64,000 nt of DNA, taken from contig NZ_AP018664.1 of the NCBI RefSeq assembly GCF_003967075.1, positions 3,224,001 to 3,288,000 of the forward strand. The letters are read 5' to 3'. The stretch is from Sphingobium amiense (GTDB taxonomy: Bacteria; Pseudomonadota; Alphaproteobacteria; Sphingomonadales; Sphingomonadaceae). Within the stretch, counting starts at the first letter, position 1; the number at the start of each line of letters is the position of its first letter. A model generated the notes under the pieces. That model worked only from the letters and a program-made list of their open reading frames with translations. It was not told where the DNA came from and ran no database searches. This document shows positions 18,939 through 28,388 of the stretch, piece by piece. The position numbers and the translations under genes were made by a program.

Positions 18939-19046
18939 CGCCTTTCTATCCGCCTGCCCGTCCCCGCCGTCAATCAGCGGCGTTGCGCCCACCTGCCGCC
19001 GCCGATAGAGACGGCAAAATTCCTGCCATCATCCGAAGGACATTGC

Positions 19047-20048
19047 GTGACCGCTTCCGCCCCCACTCTCGACGTCGTCGCCATCGGCAACGCCATCGTC
19101 GATGTCCTCGCGCGCAGCGACGACGCCTTTCTTGCCGAACATGCGCTGACCAAGGGCGGAATGCAGCTCATCGACGCGGCGATGGCCGAATCCCTCTATG
19201 CCGACATGGGTCAGGCCAAGGAGATCAGCGGCGGATCGGCGGCGAACACGCTGGCGGGCCTTGCGGCGCTGGGCAAGAAGTGCGGCTTCATCGGGCAGGT
19301 CAATGACGACCAGTTGGGCGCGGTGTTCGCGCATGACGTGCGCGCGCTCGGCATCCGGTTCGACACGCCGGTCATGCAGGGCGACGTGCCCACAGCCCGC
19401 TGCCTCATCCTCGTGACGCCCGATGCGCAGCGCACGATGAACACATTCCTCGGCGCGTCGCAGTTCCTGCCCGAAGCCGCGCTGGACCTCGACATGATCC
19501 GCTCGGCGGGCGTCCTCTATCTCGAAGGCTATCTCTGGGACCCCGAGCAGCCCCGTGCCGCGATGCGCGCCGCCATCGACGCGGCGAAGGGCGCGGGCCG
19601 CAAGGTCGCCTTCACCCTGTCCGACAATTTCGTCATCGACCGGCATCGCGCCGACTTCCTCGCCCTCATCGAACAGGGGCTGATCGACATTCTCTTCTCG
19701 AACGAAGGGGAAATCGGCTTTCTGGCGCAGGTCGACGATTTCGACGCCGCGCTTGCGCGCTTCGCGGACAAGGTGCCGGTGCTGGTGTCGACCCGGGGCG
19801 AACAGGGCGCGGTCGCGATCGTCGATGGCGTTCGCTACGAAGCGCCCGCCGCGCCGGTCAGCCAGATCGTCGATACGACAGGCGCGGGCGACCTGTTCGC
19901 GTCCGGCTTCCTCGCCGCGCATATCGACGGCCGTCCGGTCGCCGACTGCCTCGCGCTCGGCGCTGCGGCGGCGGCGGAGGTCATCTCGCACTGGGGCGCG
20001 CGGCCCGAAGACGATCTGGTGGTGATCCGCGACCGCCTGTTCGCCTGA
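19047..20048 (+). CDS. PfkB-family kinase, probable adenosine kinase
   Basis: A 333-residue sugar/nucleoside kinase. PfkB features: an N-terminal VAIGNAIVDVLA strand, the GGSAANTLAGLAALG substrate-loop region (about residues 60-76), and the anion-hole/catalytic motif DTTGAGDLFASGFL (about 277-290) with its catalytic aspartate. It most resembles the alphaproteobacterial proteins annotated as adenosine kinase (AMP from adenosine), which are close to ribokinase, so the nucleoside specificity is moderately supported. The start is GTG at 19047, preceded by a GAAGGA ribosome-binding site. It is convergent with the flippase gene. Confidence 0.85.
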   Translation: MTASAPTLDVVAIGNAIVDVLARSDDAFLAEHALTKGGMQLIDAAMAESLYADMGQAKEISGGSAANTLAGLAALGKKCGFIGQVNDDQLGAVFAHDVRALGIRFDTPVMQGDVPTARCLILVTPDAQRTMNTFLGASQFLPEAALDLDMIRSAGVLYLEGYLWDPEQPRAAMRAAIDAAKGAGRKVAFTLSDNFVIDRHRADFLALIEQGLIDILFSNEGEIGFLAQVDDFDAALARFADKVPVLVSTRGEQGAVAIVDGVRYEAPAAPVSQIVDTTGAGDLFASGFLAAHIDGRPVADCLALGAAAAAEVISHWGARPEDDLVVIRDRLFA

Positions 20049-20059
20049 CGACAGGGGAG

Positions 20060-20087
20060 GGCGGCTTTCTTACGCCGCCTTCTGTTT
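20060..20087 (+). terminator. Weak hairpin after the PfkB-family kinase
   Basis: GGCGGC (20060-20065) pairs with GCCGCC (20074-20079), followed by TTCTGTTT. It overlaps the last codons of the convergent flippase gene. A 6-bp stem is short, so this is a tentative call. Confidence 0.35.
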
Positions 20088-21590
20088 GCGAAACAGGGTG
20101 CGATCCTCCGGGCCGAAGCCCCAGCGCCAGATGACGACGCCATAGGCGCCTAGGATTGCCCAGACGCCGAAGACAAGCTCGACCCACTCATAATGCGGCG
20201 GCACGGACACGAAGGCCGCGCCGACGACGCAGGCGACCCCCGCCGCGATCAGCAGCGGCCAGCGCCACGCATTGACCGGCGCGTCGAGCAGGCGCGAGAG
20301 CAGCCGCGCTTTCACCAGCGCGCTGATGCCGAGCGCGATGCAGAGCGCCAGCGCGGGCGCGGCGGCGATCCACATGACCGGCAGCCCCAGGCGCCGCGCG
20401 CCGAGGATCAGGGCGAAGCTGAACGCCGCCTGCAATCCGATCATGACGAGCGAGATCATGAGGTTGCGGTGCCGGGCGATGTAGACGAGCGCCGATTCGC
20501 TGACCACCGCCGTCGCCGCGACCACTTCGGCCAGCAGCAGGAAGGCGAGCGCGCCCGTGCCTCCGACGAAATGGGGCCCGACGAGGCCCATTACCGCTTC
20601 GCCCGGAATGCCGAGCGCCAGCGCGATGCCCGCCTGCGCGGCGATGATCCAGAAGCCCACCTGACTGACCTGCCGGGCGATGGCGGCAAGGTTGTTTTCG
20701 GCAAGGTTGCGGGTGATGACCGGCCCGAGGATCGGGTCGAAGCTGGTCTTGAGCTTCTGCGGCAGCGAGGCGACCTGCTGCGCCACATAATAGACGCCGA
20801 TCACCGCCGGACTGACGAAAAGGCCGAGGATCGCCATGTCGAGCCGCCGCGATCCCCACTCCACCCCGTCGGCGGCGGCGAGCGGCAGGTTGCGCCGCGC
20901 CAGCCGCCAGAGCCGCAGACGATCGGGCCGCCAGCCGCGCGGCACGCCATAATGGCGCGTCATCGGAATGAGCGAGGCGACCAGCGCCGCGATCATCGAC
21001 ACGGCGTAGGAGAGGATGAGGCCGTCGCGCTCCGAATAGAAAGCGAAAGCGAAGGCGCCGATGCTGATCGTCCATGGCTCGATCACGGCGCGCGCGCGCA
21101 CGGTCGCGCCGACATCGAAGCGATAGGCGCAGGCCGCGAGCGCCACGTCCGATCCGGCGACCGCGATGACGGTCAGCGCCAGCAGCCGGTCGAGACCGTT
21201 GATCGCGCTGTTCGGAAACATCGCCTGCGGAAAGGCGACGAGCAGCGCCGATCCCAGCAGCGCGGCAAGCAGCGTCACGACCATGGCGTCGGTCACGACA
21301 TGGCTATGGGGCCGCTCGGTCTGCACCAGCGCCCCGGCAAGGCCGCGTTTGAGGCCGAGCGTCGCGATCTGCGCCACGAACTCCACCACCAGCACCGCAT
21401 AGGCGAAGCGTCCCAGCGCATCCGCGCCATACCAGCGTCCGGCGATGAACAGGAAGGGCAGGCGCGCGGCCAGCCGCAGCAGGAAGCCGAAGATGTTGGT
21501 CCGCCCGCCCTTCGCCAGTGCGGCAATATCGTCCCGGTCGTCAGGAAGGGTGCGATCCGTCGCCGTGAGGGGCTGTTCTGCCTGGGTCAT
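20070..21590 (-). CDS. Wzx-like polysaccharide flippase (oligosaccharide flippase family)
   Basis: A 506-residue membrane protein with about 12-14 helices throughout (from NIFGFLLRLAARLPFLFIAGRW onward) and no other domain. This is the architecture of the polysaccharide-biosynthesis/flippase (MOP) superfamily that moves undecaprenyl-linked repeat units to the periplasm. The fold and the ARLPFLFIAGRWYGADALG start fit Wzx-type proteins. No glycosyltransferase or polymerase gene neighbours it, so the glycan cannot be named. It is transcribed apart from gpsA, which begins about 45 bp further along the same strand. Confidence 0.82.
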   Translation of the reverse strand: MTQAEQPLTATDRTLPDDRDDIAALAKGGRTNIFGFLLRLAARLPFLFIAGRWYGADALGRFAYAVLVVEFVAQIATLGLKRGLAGALVQTERPHSHVVTDAMVVTLLAALLGSALLVAFPQAMFPNSAINGLDRLLALTVIAVAGSDVALAACAYRFDVGATVRARAVIEPWTISIGAFAFAFYSERDGLILSYAVSMIAALVASLIPMTRHYGVPRGWRPDRLRLWRLARRNLPLAAADGVEWGSRRLDMAILGLFVSPAVIGVYYVAQQVASLPQKLKTSFDPILGPVITRNLAENNLAAIARQVSQVGFWIIAAQAGIALALGIPGEAVMGLVGPHFVGGTGALAFLLLAEVVAATAVVSESALVYIARHRNLMISLVMIGLQAAFSFALILGARRLGLPVMWIAAAPALALCIALGISALVKARLLSRLLDAPVNAWRWPLLIAAGVACVVGAAFVSVPPHYEWVELVFGVWAILGAYGVVIWRWGFGPEDRTLFRKQKAA

Positions 21591-21635
21591 CGCTGCGGAC
21601 GGCTTGTAGGGTGTTTCGGGCGAATGCGCGACGGC

Positions 21636-22607
21636 TTATTCGGGACGCAGCGGGCGCGCGAGCAGCGCGTCGATCACCTGCCCCAGCGGCGCGGCATCGG
21701 CCAGCAGCGCGCACACCGCTTCCACCACGGGCATTTCGACCCCGGCGGCGCGGGCGGCATCGCGCAGCACGGGCGCGGTATGCGCGCCCTCCGCCACGGT
21801 GCGGCGGTTGGCGAGCAGGTCCGCCGCGCTCTGCCCCTCGCCCAGCCCCTTCCCCAGCGAGAAGTTGCGCGAATTGGTGGACGAACAGGTGAGGACGAGG
21901 TCGCCCAGACCCGAAAGCCCGCCCAGCGTCTCCGCCCGCGCACCTCGCGCCAGCCCGAACCGAGTCATTTCGGCGAAGCCGCGAGAAATGAGCGCGGCGC
22001 GCGCGTTGAGGCCAAGGCCCGCGCCCTCTGCGACGCCGCAGGCGATGGCGAGGACGTTCTTGACCGCGCCGCCGATCTCCGCACCGATCACATCGTCGGA
22101 GAGGTAGGGGCGGAAGGACGGGCGGGCGATGCGCGCGGCGAGCCGCTGACCCAGATCCCGATCCTCGCAGGCGAGCGTGATCGCGGTCGGCAATCCCTTC
22201 GCCACCTCATGCGCGAAGGTAGGGCCGGACAGGACGGCGATGGGCGAGGAAGGCTGCGCGTCCTGCGCGACCTGCGACATGAGGAGGCCGGTGCCCGCCT
22301 CGATCCCCTTGGAACACAGGACCAGCGGCAGGCCCGCCGGAGCCTGCGCGACGACCGCGCGCAGATGCTGGGCCGGGCTGACCACGAGCAGCAGGTCGCA
22401 GTCCGACAGGTCCGTCATCGCACCGGTCGCCCGGATCGTGGGGGCGAGCGCGATGCACGGCAGATAGAGCGGATTTTCCCGGCGGCCGTTGACCGCGTCG
22501 ACGACCTCCGGCTCCAGCGCCCAGAGCGCCACATCGCGTCCGTCCGCCGCCATGAGCTGCGCCAGCGCGGTGCCCCACGCCCCTGCCCCGATGACCCCTG
22601 CCTTCAT
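21636..22607 (-). CDS. gpsA: Glycerol-3-phosphate dehydrogenase [NAD(P)+]
   Basis: A 323-residue cytoplasmic enzyme reducing dihydroxyacetone phosphate to sn-glycerol-3-phosphate, the backbone of phospholipids. The N-terminal Rossmann motif [10 protein letters not shown] is at about residues 6-15. SKGIEAG and [14 protein letters not shown] mark the middle, and [23 protein letters not shown] carries the catalytic lysine region. The start at 22607 ([12 protein letters not shown]) overlaps the tsaD stop (ATGA), so the two are coupled. The longer open frame upstream is only a tsaD shadow. Confidence 0.96.
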   Translation of the reverse strand: MKAGVIGAGAWGTALAQLMAADGRDVALWALEPEVVDAVNGRRENPLYLPCIALAPTIRATGAMTDLSDCDLLLVVSPAQHLRAVVAQAPAGLPLVLCSKGIEAGTGLLMSQVAQDAQPSSPIAVLSGPTFAHEVAKGLPTAITLACEDRDLGQRLAARIARPSFRPYLSDDVIGAEIGGAVKNVLAIACGVAEGAGLGLNARAALISRGFAEMTRFGLARGARAETLGGLSGLGDLVLTCSSTNSRNFSLGKGLGEGQSAADLLANRRTVAEGAHTAPVLRDAARAAGVEMPVVEAVCALLADAAPLGQVIDALLARPLRPE

Positions 22608-23638
22608 GCCTTTACCCCTGCTCCCCGCGCCTTTTCCGCCGCCGGGTCGAGCGGCCAGCGCGGGCGGGCCGGGACCGTCAGATCGTCGATCAGCCCTGCC
22701 ACATAACGCTCCGCCCCCGCCCATGCGATCATGGCCGCATTGTCTGTGCACAGCCACAGCGGCGGCGCGACGAAAGGCAGGTCATGGCCAGCCGCCAGCG
22801 CTTCGAGCGCGGCGCGGATCGGACCGTTGGCGGCGACACCCCCCGCAACGACCAGCGCGGTAACGCCCTCGCTGCGTCCCAGCGCGCGCCGGGTCCGGTC
22901 GATCAGGCAGTCGATCACCGCCTGCTGGAAGGAAGCGGCGATGTCTTCGGTGCGATACTTGCCCGACTGGGCCGCGCGCATCACCGCGCTCTTGAGACCC
23001 GCGAAGGAGAAATGCGGTTCGTCCGTGCCGACCAGCGGGCGGGGAAGCGGCACCGCCCTGGGATCGCCCTGCGCCGCCGCCTTCTCCACCAGCGGCCCGC
23101 CGGGATAGCCGAGGCCGAGCAGCTTGGCGGTCTTGTCGAAGGCTTCGCCTGCCGCATCGTCAATGGTGGTGGCAAGGCGGGTATAGTTGCCCGGCCCCTT
23201 CACATGGAGCAACTGGCAATGGCCGCCCGACACGAGCAGCAGCAGATAGGGAAATTGCAGGCTGCGGTCGGCGAGGCGGGGGGAGAGGGCGTGGCCTTCC
23301 AGATGATTGACCGCGATCAGCGGCTTGCCCGCGGCATGGGCCAGCGCCTTGCCCGTGACGAGGCCGACCATCACTCCGCCGATGAGGCCCGGACCCGCCG
23401 TCGCGGCGATGACATCGACGTCTGCCAGCGTCATCCCGGCATCGGCGAGCGCCGCCTCGACCAGCGGGGTCAGCACCTCGACATGTGCGCGCGCCGCGAT
23501 TTCGGGCACCACGCCGCCATAGGGACGGTGCGCTTCCTCCTGCGTGGCGAGCCGGTGCGCGAGGATGCGCCCGTCCGCGCGCACCAGCGCGGCGGCGGTT
23601 TCGTCGCAGCTCGATTCCAGGCCCAGAATGACGGTCAT
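22604..23638 (-). CDS. tsaD: tRNA N6-adenosine threonylcarbamoyltransferase TsaD
   Basis: A 344-residue ASKHA-fold enzyme that transfers the threonylcarbamoyl group onto A37 of ANN-decoding tRNAs (t6A), working with TsaB and TsaE. Visible signatures: [16 protein letters not shown] at the N-terminus, the metal-binding [10 protein letters not shown], and the nucleotide-binding [12 protein letters not shown] and [11 protein letters not shown]. The start at 23638 ([13 protein letters not shown]) is chosen over 23650 because it opens the first strand directly. It forms an operon with gpsA and is divergent from hemC by 44 bp, so both promoters must be compact. Confidence 0.96.
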   Translation of the reverse strand: MTVILGLESSCDETAAALVRADGRILAHRLATQEEAHRPYGGVVPEIAARAHVEVLTPLVEAALADAGMTLADVDVIAATAGPGLIGGVMVGLVTGKALAHAAGKPLIAVNHLEGHALSPRLADRSLQFPYLLLLVSGGHCQLLHVKGPGNYTRLATTIDDAAGEAFDKTAKLLGLGYPGGPLVEKAAAQGDPRAVPLPRPLVGTDEPHFSFAGLKSAVMRAAQSGKYRTEDIAASFQQAVIDCLIDRTRRALGRSEGVTALVVAGGVAANGPIRAALEALAAGHDLPFVAPPLWLCTDNAAMIAWAGAERYVAGLIDDLTVPARPRWPLDPAAEKARGAGVKA

Positions 23639-23682
23639 TGCCGCTTCCATCTAATGCCGCCGGGCAGTAGAGCAAGCCGCAT

Positions 23683-24609
23683 ATGCTTTTCACCGACCGA
23701 CCGTTGCGCCTGGGCACCAGGGGATCGCCGCTCGCGCTGGCGCAGGCGCGCATGACCGCACAGGCGATGATGGCCGCCCATGGCTGGAGCGGGGACGCCA
23801 TCGAGATCGTGACGGTTCAGACCGGCGGCGACCGCATTCAGGATCGCGCGCTGGCCGACATCGGCGGCAAGGCGCTGTGGACCAAGGAGCTGGACCGGGC
23901 GCTGGTGTCGGGCGCGATCGACTTTGCCGTGCACAGCATGAAAGATGTCGAGACGATCCGTCCGGCGGAGTTCCGGATCGCCGCGATGCTGCCCCGCGCG
24001 GACGTGCGCGACCGGCTGATCGGGGCGGACAGTTTCGAGGCGCTGCCAGACCGGCCGCTGGTCGGCACCAGCTCTCCGCGCCGCGCCGCGCAGGTGAAAA
24101 GGCTGCGGCCCGACGCCACCATCACGCTGTTCCGCGGCAATGTCGCGACCCGCCTCGCCAAGCTGGCGGCGGGAGAGGTGCATGCGACCTTGCTGGCGGC
24201 GGCGGGCCTCGACCGGCTGGAGCAGCAGGGTGTGGGCGCCGCGCTCCCGGTCGAAATGATGCTGCCCGCGCCGTCGCAGGGCGCGGTGGGTATCGAGACG
24301 CTGGGCGACAATCGGGCGGTGATGGAAGCGCTGGCCGCGATCAACGACGGCGACACTTTCGATTGCGTGATGAGCGAGCGCGCGGTGCTGGAGGCGCTGG
24401 GCGGCACCTGCCATTCGCCGATCGCCGCGCTGGGGCTGATGCGGCGCGACGAGGTTCATCTGCGCGCAGAGATCATCAGTCCCGACGGGACCGAGACGGT
24501 GCGCGAGGAATGCTGGCTGCCGCGCGCCGACCGGGCCGCGGCGCAGGCGGTCGGGCGCGCTCTGCTGGACCGCGCAAGCCCCGCGCTGCGGGCGCTGTTC
24601 GAGGGGTGA
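23683..24609 (+). CDS. hemC: Porphobilinogen deaminase (hydroxymethylbilane synthase)
   Basis: A 308-residue heme-pathway enzyme that polymerises four porphobilinogens into hydroxymethylbilane. RLGTRGSPLALAQA marks the N-terminus. The substrate-binding ADIGGKALWTKELDRAL and HSMKDVET follow, then GTSSPRRAAQ. The dipyrromethane cofactor cysteine is Cys243 in GGTCHSPIAA. Length and motifs are normal. The stop overlaps the hemD GTG start (GTGA), so the two pathway steps are translationally coupled. Confidence 0.97.
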   Translation: MLFTDRPLRLGTRGSPLALAQARMTAQAMMAAHGWSGDAIEIVTVQTGGDRIQDRALADIGGKALWTKELDRALVSGAIDFAVHSMKDVETIRPAEFRIAAMLPRADVRDRLIGADSFEALPDRPLVGTSSPRRAAQVKRLRPDATITLFRGNVATRLAKLAAGEVHATLLAAAGLDRLEQQGVGAALPVEMMLPAPSQGAVGIETLGDNRAVMEALAAINDGDTFDCVMSERAVLEALGGTCHSPIAALGLMRRDEVHLRAEIISPDGTETVREECWLPRADRAAAQAVGRALLDRASPALRALFEG

Positions 24610-25277
24610 GCCGGGTCATCGTCCTGCGCCCCGAGCCTGCCGCCTCGCGCACGGCGGATGGGGCGCGGGCGATGGGGCTGGACGTGGCGGTGCATCCGCT
24701 CTTCGCGCCGCAGGCGGTCGCGTGGACACCCCCGCCGCCCGAGCATTTCGACGCACTGCTGCTGACCAGCGCCAATGGCGTGCGGCTGGCGGGCGCGGGC
24801 CTCGACCACTACCGGGCGCTGCCCGCCTATGCGGTGGGCGAGGCGACGGCGCAGGCGATGAAAGAGGCGGGTTTTGCGGCCGTGACGAGCGGATCGGAAG
24901 ACGGCAGCGCCATAGCCCGCCGCATCGCCGACGAAAGGCGCAGCCGGGTGCTGCATCTGTCGGGCACCACCGTGGCGGCGATGGAAACAGGGCCGCTGCA
25001 TGTAACGCGCGTGGCGGTCTACAGCATGATCGCGCTGCCGCCCGCCCCGGCTCTGAAAGCGGACGCGGTGCCGGGATCGGTGCTGCTGGTCCATTCCCCG
25101 CGCGCCGGGGAACGGGTGGCGGAGCAGTTTCCCGAAGAGACCCGTGCCGGTCTCCACATCGTAGCGATCGGCGCGGCGGCCGCCCGCGTCTGCGGCGACG
25201 GCTGGGCGAGCGTGACGCACCCCGCCCGGCCGCGCGATGACGAGATGCTGGCCCTTGCCCGCCGATTGTGCGAATGA
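24606..25277 (+). CDS. hemD: Uroporphyrinogen-III synthase
   Basis: A 223-residue enzyme that cyclises hydroxymethylbilane to uroporphyrinogen III with D-ring inversion. HemD sequences are poorly conserved. Supporting features are position directly after hemC, length, the two-lobed alpha/beta pattern, and LLLTSANGVRLAG plus AYAVGEATAQAMKEAGF, which fit the family's recurring TSANGV and VG.TA motifs. The start is GTG at 24606, overlapping the hemC stop. The longer open frame to its left is a hemC shadow. The stop overlaps the ATG of the next gene (ATGA). Confidence 0.9.
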   Translation: MSRVIVLRPEPAASRTADGARAMGLDVAVHPLFAPQAVAWTPPPPEHFDALLLTSANGVRLAGAGLDHYRALPAYAVGEATAQAMKEAGFAAVTSGSEDGSAIARRIADERRSRVLHLSGTTVAAMETGPLHVTRVAVYSMIALPPAPALKADAVPGSVLLVHSPRAGERVAEQFPEETRAGLHIVAIGAAAARVCGDGWASVTHPARPRDDEMLALARRLCE

Positions 25278-26185
25278 CTGAGCAGATGAGTGACGAAAGG
25301 GTCGGCATGAGCGAGGAGGAGGAGGCTGTCGGCGCTGCCGTGGCCGTCCCGGCACGCAGGCGAAGCGCGGTGCCGATCATCATCCTGACGCTGCTGGCCT
25401 TCATCGTGGGCGTCGCCGCGACCCTGTGGGTCTGGCCCCTCATCCAGAAGCAGCGCGGCGCACAGCCGCAGGCCGCCGCCCAGCGCACCCCCGCCTCGCC
25501 GCCCTCCGCCGTCCCCGCGCGCAGCGCCGCCAGCGCGGCACTGTCGCCCGAGGCCGGGCAGATACTGGACGGGCGGGTCGTGCAACTGGAGGAAAGGCTC
25601 AACCGCATCATGGTCGAAGCGCAGGCGGCGTCTGGTAATGCCGCCCGCGCCGAAGGGCTGCTGGTCGCCTTCGCCGCCCGGCGCGCGCTCGATAGCGGGC
25701 AGCCGCTCGGCTATATCGAGGGGCAGTTGCGGCTGCGCTTCGGGCAGGCGCAGCCCCGCGCGGTCGCCGCGATCATCAATGCCGCACGTGAACCGATCAC
25801 GCTCACCGATCTGCGCGAAGGGCTGGCCGGCATCGCGGACCGGCTGACCAAGCCGCCGGCGGGCGCGAGCTGGTGGGACATGGTGGAGAGGGAAGCGCGG
25901 GAGCTGATGACGATCCGCCGCGAAGCCACGCCCTCCCCCCGCCCCGAAGTCGCGATGGAGCGCGCGCTGCGCTACATCGACGGCGGGCGCGTCGGCGCGG
26001 CGCTGGCGGAAGTGGAGCGCATGCCGGGAAGCCGCGTCGCGGACGGCTGGGTGCAGGCGGCGCGGCGCTACATGGAGGCGCGGCGGGCGCTCGACCTCAT
26101 CGAAACGGCGGCCATATTGGAACCCCGGCAGCTCCGGAGCGCCGAAGGCGCAGCAGTTTCGCAGACCTCACCGCTCGCCCCTTAA
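25274..26185 (+). CDS. Mic60/mitofilin-like inner-membrane protein
   Basis: A 303-residue protein with a short acidic cytoplasmic N-terminus, one membrane helix (about residues 33-54: VPIIILTLLAFIVGVAATLWVWPLI), a proline/alanine linker and a helical periplasmic domain (about 90-300) with a LEERLNRIMVEAQAA coiled segment. The C-terminal region (ALRYIDGGRVGAALAEVERMPG) resembles the mitofilin signature. Alphaproteobacterial Mic60 genes are known to sit in heme-biosynthesis clusters; Mic60 shapes intracytoplasmic membranes and mitochondrial cristae. It overlaps hemD by ATGA. The Mic60 call rests on architecture and location, not on an alignment I ran. Confidence 0.72.
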   Translation: MTEQMSDERVGMSEEEEAVGAAVAVPARRRSAVPIIILTLLAFIVGVAATLWVWPLIQKQRGAQPQAAAQRTPASPPSAVPARSAASAALSPEAGQILDGRVVQLEERLNRIMVEAQAASGNAARAEGLLVAFAARRALDSGQPLGYIEGQLRLRFGQAQPRAVAAIINAAREPITLTDLREGLAGIADRLTKPPAGASWWDMVEREARELMTIRREATPSPRPEVAMERALRYIDGGRVGAALAEVERMPGSRVADGWVQAARRYMEARRALDLIETAAILEPRQLRSAEGAAVSQTSPLAP

Positions 26186-26316
26186 AACGCTGTCACAATC
26201 GACGAACCGTTTATCGCGGTCGCCGAAACCGATGGACGCAGGGTGCGTTTGTCACGACATTGTCATCTTTGCCCGTCGCCCGCTCAAGGCACGGGTCATG
26301 AGGATCTGTCGTCGCC

Positions 26317-27063
26317 GTGCTGCCCGCCGTTCAACATGCCAGCCGATTTTGGAAGGATCGCTTCGCGCGCGGACCGCGCCCGACGCTGGTGCCGCCCGTC
26401 CAGCATCTGATCGGCAATCTGGGCGTGCCCTTCGACCTTGCCCGCACGCGCGCGCAGGCTGCGACGCTGGCTTCGCAGATCAGGGGCGATGGGCGGCAGG
26501 TGCTGCTAATCCCCGGTCTCATGGCGTCGGAACAGCGGATGGGATGGATGCGGCATATCCTCACCATGGCGGGTTTCGACGCCTATGACTGGGGAATGGG
26601 CAGGAATTTCGGGCCGCGTCCCGACAGTCTGGAAAAGATCGACGCGCGCGTGGACGCGATCCGGCAGGGGACCGGCGCGCCGGTGACTCTGGTGGGCTGG
26701 AGCCTTGGCGGGCTTTATGCGCGCGAATATGCGAAGTTCGCGCCGGAAAAGGTCGGCGGCGTGGTGACGATGGGAACCCCCTTTTCAGGCGATCCGCGCG
26801 CCAATCACGCATGGCGGCTCTACCAGCTCGTTTCGGGCTTTCCGGTGGACCGTCCGCCTTTCCCCTGCACGCGCGAGGAAAAGCCCCCCGTGCCCACCAT
26901 CGCGCTCTGGTCACGACGGGACGGGGTGATCCTACCCGAATGCGCCAGAGGCCGCGCAGGGGAGCGGGACAAGGCGATCGAGGTCGACTGCACCCATATG
27001 GGCTTTGCCGCCGCGCCGGAGGGAATCCTTGCAGTCGGCAGGGCGCTGGAGACGATGGCCTAG
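26317..27063 (+). CDS. Alpha/beta-hydrolase, lipase/acyltransferase-like
   Basis: A 248-residue protein with the alpha/beta-hydrolase core. VLLIPGLMASEQRMGWMRHIL contains the oxyanion turn, VGWSLGGLYARE (nucleophile serine in GWSLGG) follows, then VVTMGTPFSGDPRAN. A late aspartate (LWSRRDGVILPE) and histidine (DCTHMGFAAAP) complete a likely triad. The TMGTPFSG pattern is typical of lipases and PGAP1-like hydrolases. No signal peptide. The start is GTG at 26317; the upstream region holds no clear promoter. It converges on gltX with a 4-bp overlap of 3' ends. Confidence 0.82.
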   Translation: MLPAVQHASRFWKDRFARGPRPTLVPPVQHLIGNLGVPFDLARTRAQAATLASQIRGDGRQVLLIPGLMASEQRMGWMRHILTMAGFDAYDWGMGRNFGPRPDSLEKIDARVDAIRQGTGAPVTLVGWSLGGLYAREYAKFAPEKVGGVVTMGTPFSGDPRANHAWRLYQLVSGFPVDRPPFPCTREEKPPVPTIALWSRRDGVILPECARGRAGERDKAIEVDCTHMGFAAAPEGILAVGRALETMA

Positions 27064-28388
27064 GCGGACAGCCGCCGCAGCGCTTCGTCCCTGCCGATCA
27101 GCGGGAGCATCCGCGCCATGTCCGGCCCGTGATCGAGTCCGGTAAGCGCACGGCGCAGCGGCAGGAACAGAGCCTTGCCCTTCCGTCCGGTGCGATCCTT
27201 GAGCGCGTCGGTCAAACGGCGCCACACGTCCGCGTCGAAGGATGCCTCAGACAGGATGTCCCGCGCCGCCGCCAGATAATCGCGATCGTCAGCCTCCGCT
27301 TCCGGAGGGTCGATCGGCCCGGTGACGATCCGCCACCAGTCCGCCGCGCCCGCCACCGTCTCCAGATTGGGGCGGATCGCGTCCCATGCGGCAGCGTCCA
27401 TGCCCTGCGGCAGGCGATCCGCCACCGCTTCATAAGGCAGCAGATGGACGATCTTCTGGTTGAGGGTCGCAAGTTCGGTTTCGTCGAAGCGGGCGGGCGC
27501 GCGGCCGAAATGGGCGAAGTCGAAGCTCTCGACCAGCGGCGTCCGGTCGGCGAACGGCTCTATCGGCTGCGAACTGCCGAGGCGCGCGAGCAGGGAAATG
27601 ATCGCCATCGGCTCGATCCCCCGCTCCCGGAAATGCGCGACGCCGAGCGAGCCGAGCCGCTTGGACAGCTTGCCCTCGCTCCCGGTCAGAAGCGCTTCGT
27701 GCGCGAAAGATGGCAGCGGCGCGCCCATCGCCTCGAACATCTGGATCTGCGTCGCGGTATTCGACACATGATCCTCGCCACGCAGCACATGCGTCACGCC
27801 CATGGCGACATCGTCGATCACCGAGGGCAGCATATAGAGCCATGAGCCATCGGCGCGGCGAATCACGGGATCGGACAGGAGTTTCGGATCGAAACGCTGC
27901 TCGCCCCTGATGAGGTCGGTCCAGACGATGGGCCGGTCATGATCGAGCCGGAAACGCCAGTGCGGCGCGCGGCCTTCGGCTTCATAAGCCGCGATCTGCT
28001 CCGGCGTCAGCGACAGGGCCGCACGGTCATAGACCGGCGGCAGGCCGCGCCCCAGCAGCACCTTGCGCCGCAGGTCCAGTTCCTGCGCGGTTTCATAGGC
28101 CGGATAGACGCGGCCCGCCGCCTTCAGCGCCTCGAACTTCTGTTCATAGGGGGCGAAGCGATCGGATTGCCTTTCCTCGCCGTCCCAATGCAGGCCGAGC
28201 CATGTCAGGTCGGCGCGGATCGCGTCGGCATATTCAGGCCGGGACCGTTCAAGGTCGGTGTCGTCGAGCCGAAGCAGGAAACGCCCGCCCGACTTTCTCG
28301 CCCACAGCCAGTTGTGAAGCGCGGCGCGGATGTTGCCGACATGAAGATGCCCGGTCGGCGACGGGGCGAAGCGGGTGATGACGGTCAT
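27060..28388 (-). CDS. gltX: Glutamate--tRNA ligase
   Basis: A 442-residue class I aminoacyl-tRNA synthetase. The HIGH-type motif is PSPTGHLHVGN at residues 9-19, and the KMSKS-type motif is GKLSKRLGSLG at about 240-250. The length matches the shorter bacterial GluRS. Alphaproteobacteria often carry two gltX copies, one specialised for tRNA-Gln; which copy this is cannot be decided here. The start codon at 28388 overlaps the nadE stop (ATGA), so the two minus-strand genes are coupled. Confidence 0.94.
   Translation of the reverse strand: MTVITRFAPSPTGHLHVGNIRAALHNWLWARKSGGRFLLRLDDTDLERSRPEYADAIRADLTWLGLHWDGEERQSDRFAPYEQKFEALKAAGRVYPAYETAQELDLRRKVLLGRGLPPVYDRAALSLTPEQIAAYEAEGRAPHWRFRLDHDRPIVWTDLIRGEQRFDPKLLSDPVIRRADGSWLYMLPSVIDDVAMGVTHVLRGEDHVSNTATQIQMFEAMGAPLPSFAHEALLTGSEGKLSKRLGSLGVAHFRERGIEPMAIISLLARLGSSQPIEPFADRTPLVESFDFAHFGRAPARFDETELATLNQKIVHLLPYEAVADRLPQGMDAAAWDAIRPNLETVAGAADWWRIVTGPIDPPEAEADDRDYLAAARDILSEASFDADVWRRLTDALKDRTGRKGKALFLPLRRALTGLDHGPDMARMLPLIGRDEALRRLSA

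Noticed and set aside
20193..22706. An 837-codon open frame on the plus strand opposite the flippase and gpsA genes
   Set aside because: It is antisense to two convincing genes, is arginine- and histidine-rich, and has no recognisable domain. High GC removes stop codons from antisense frames.
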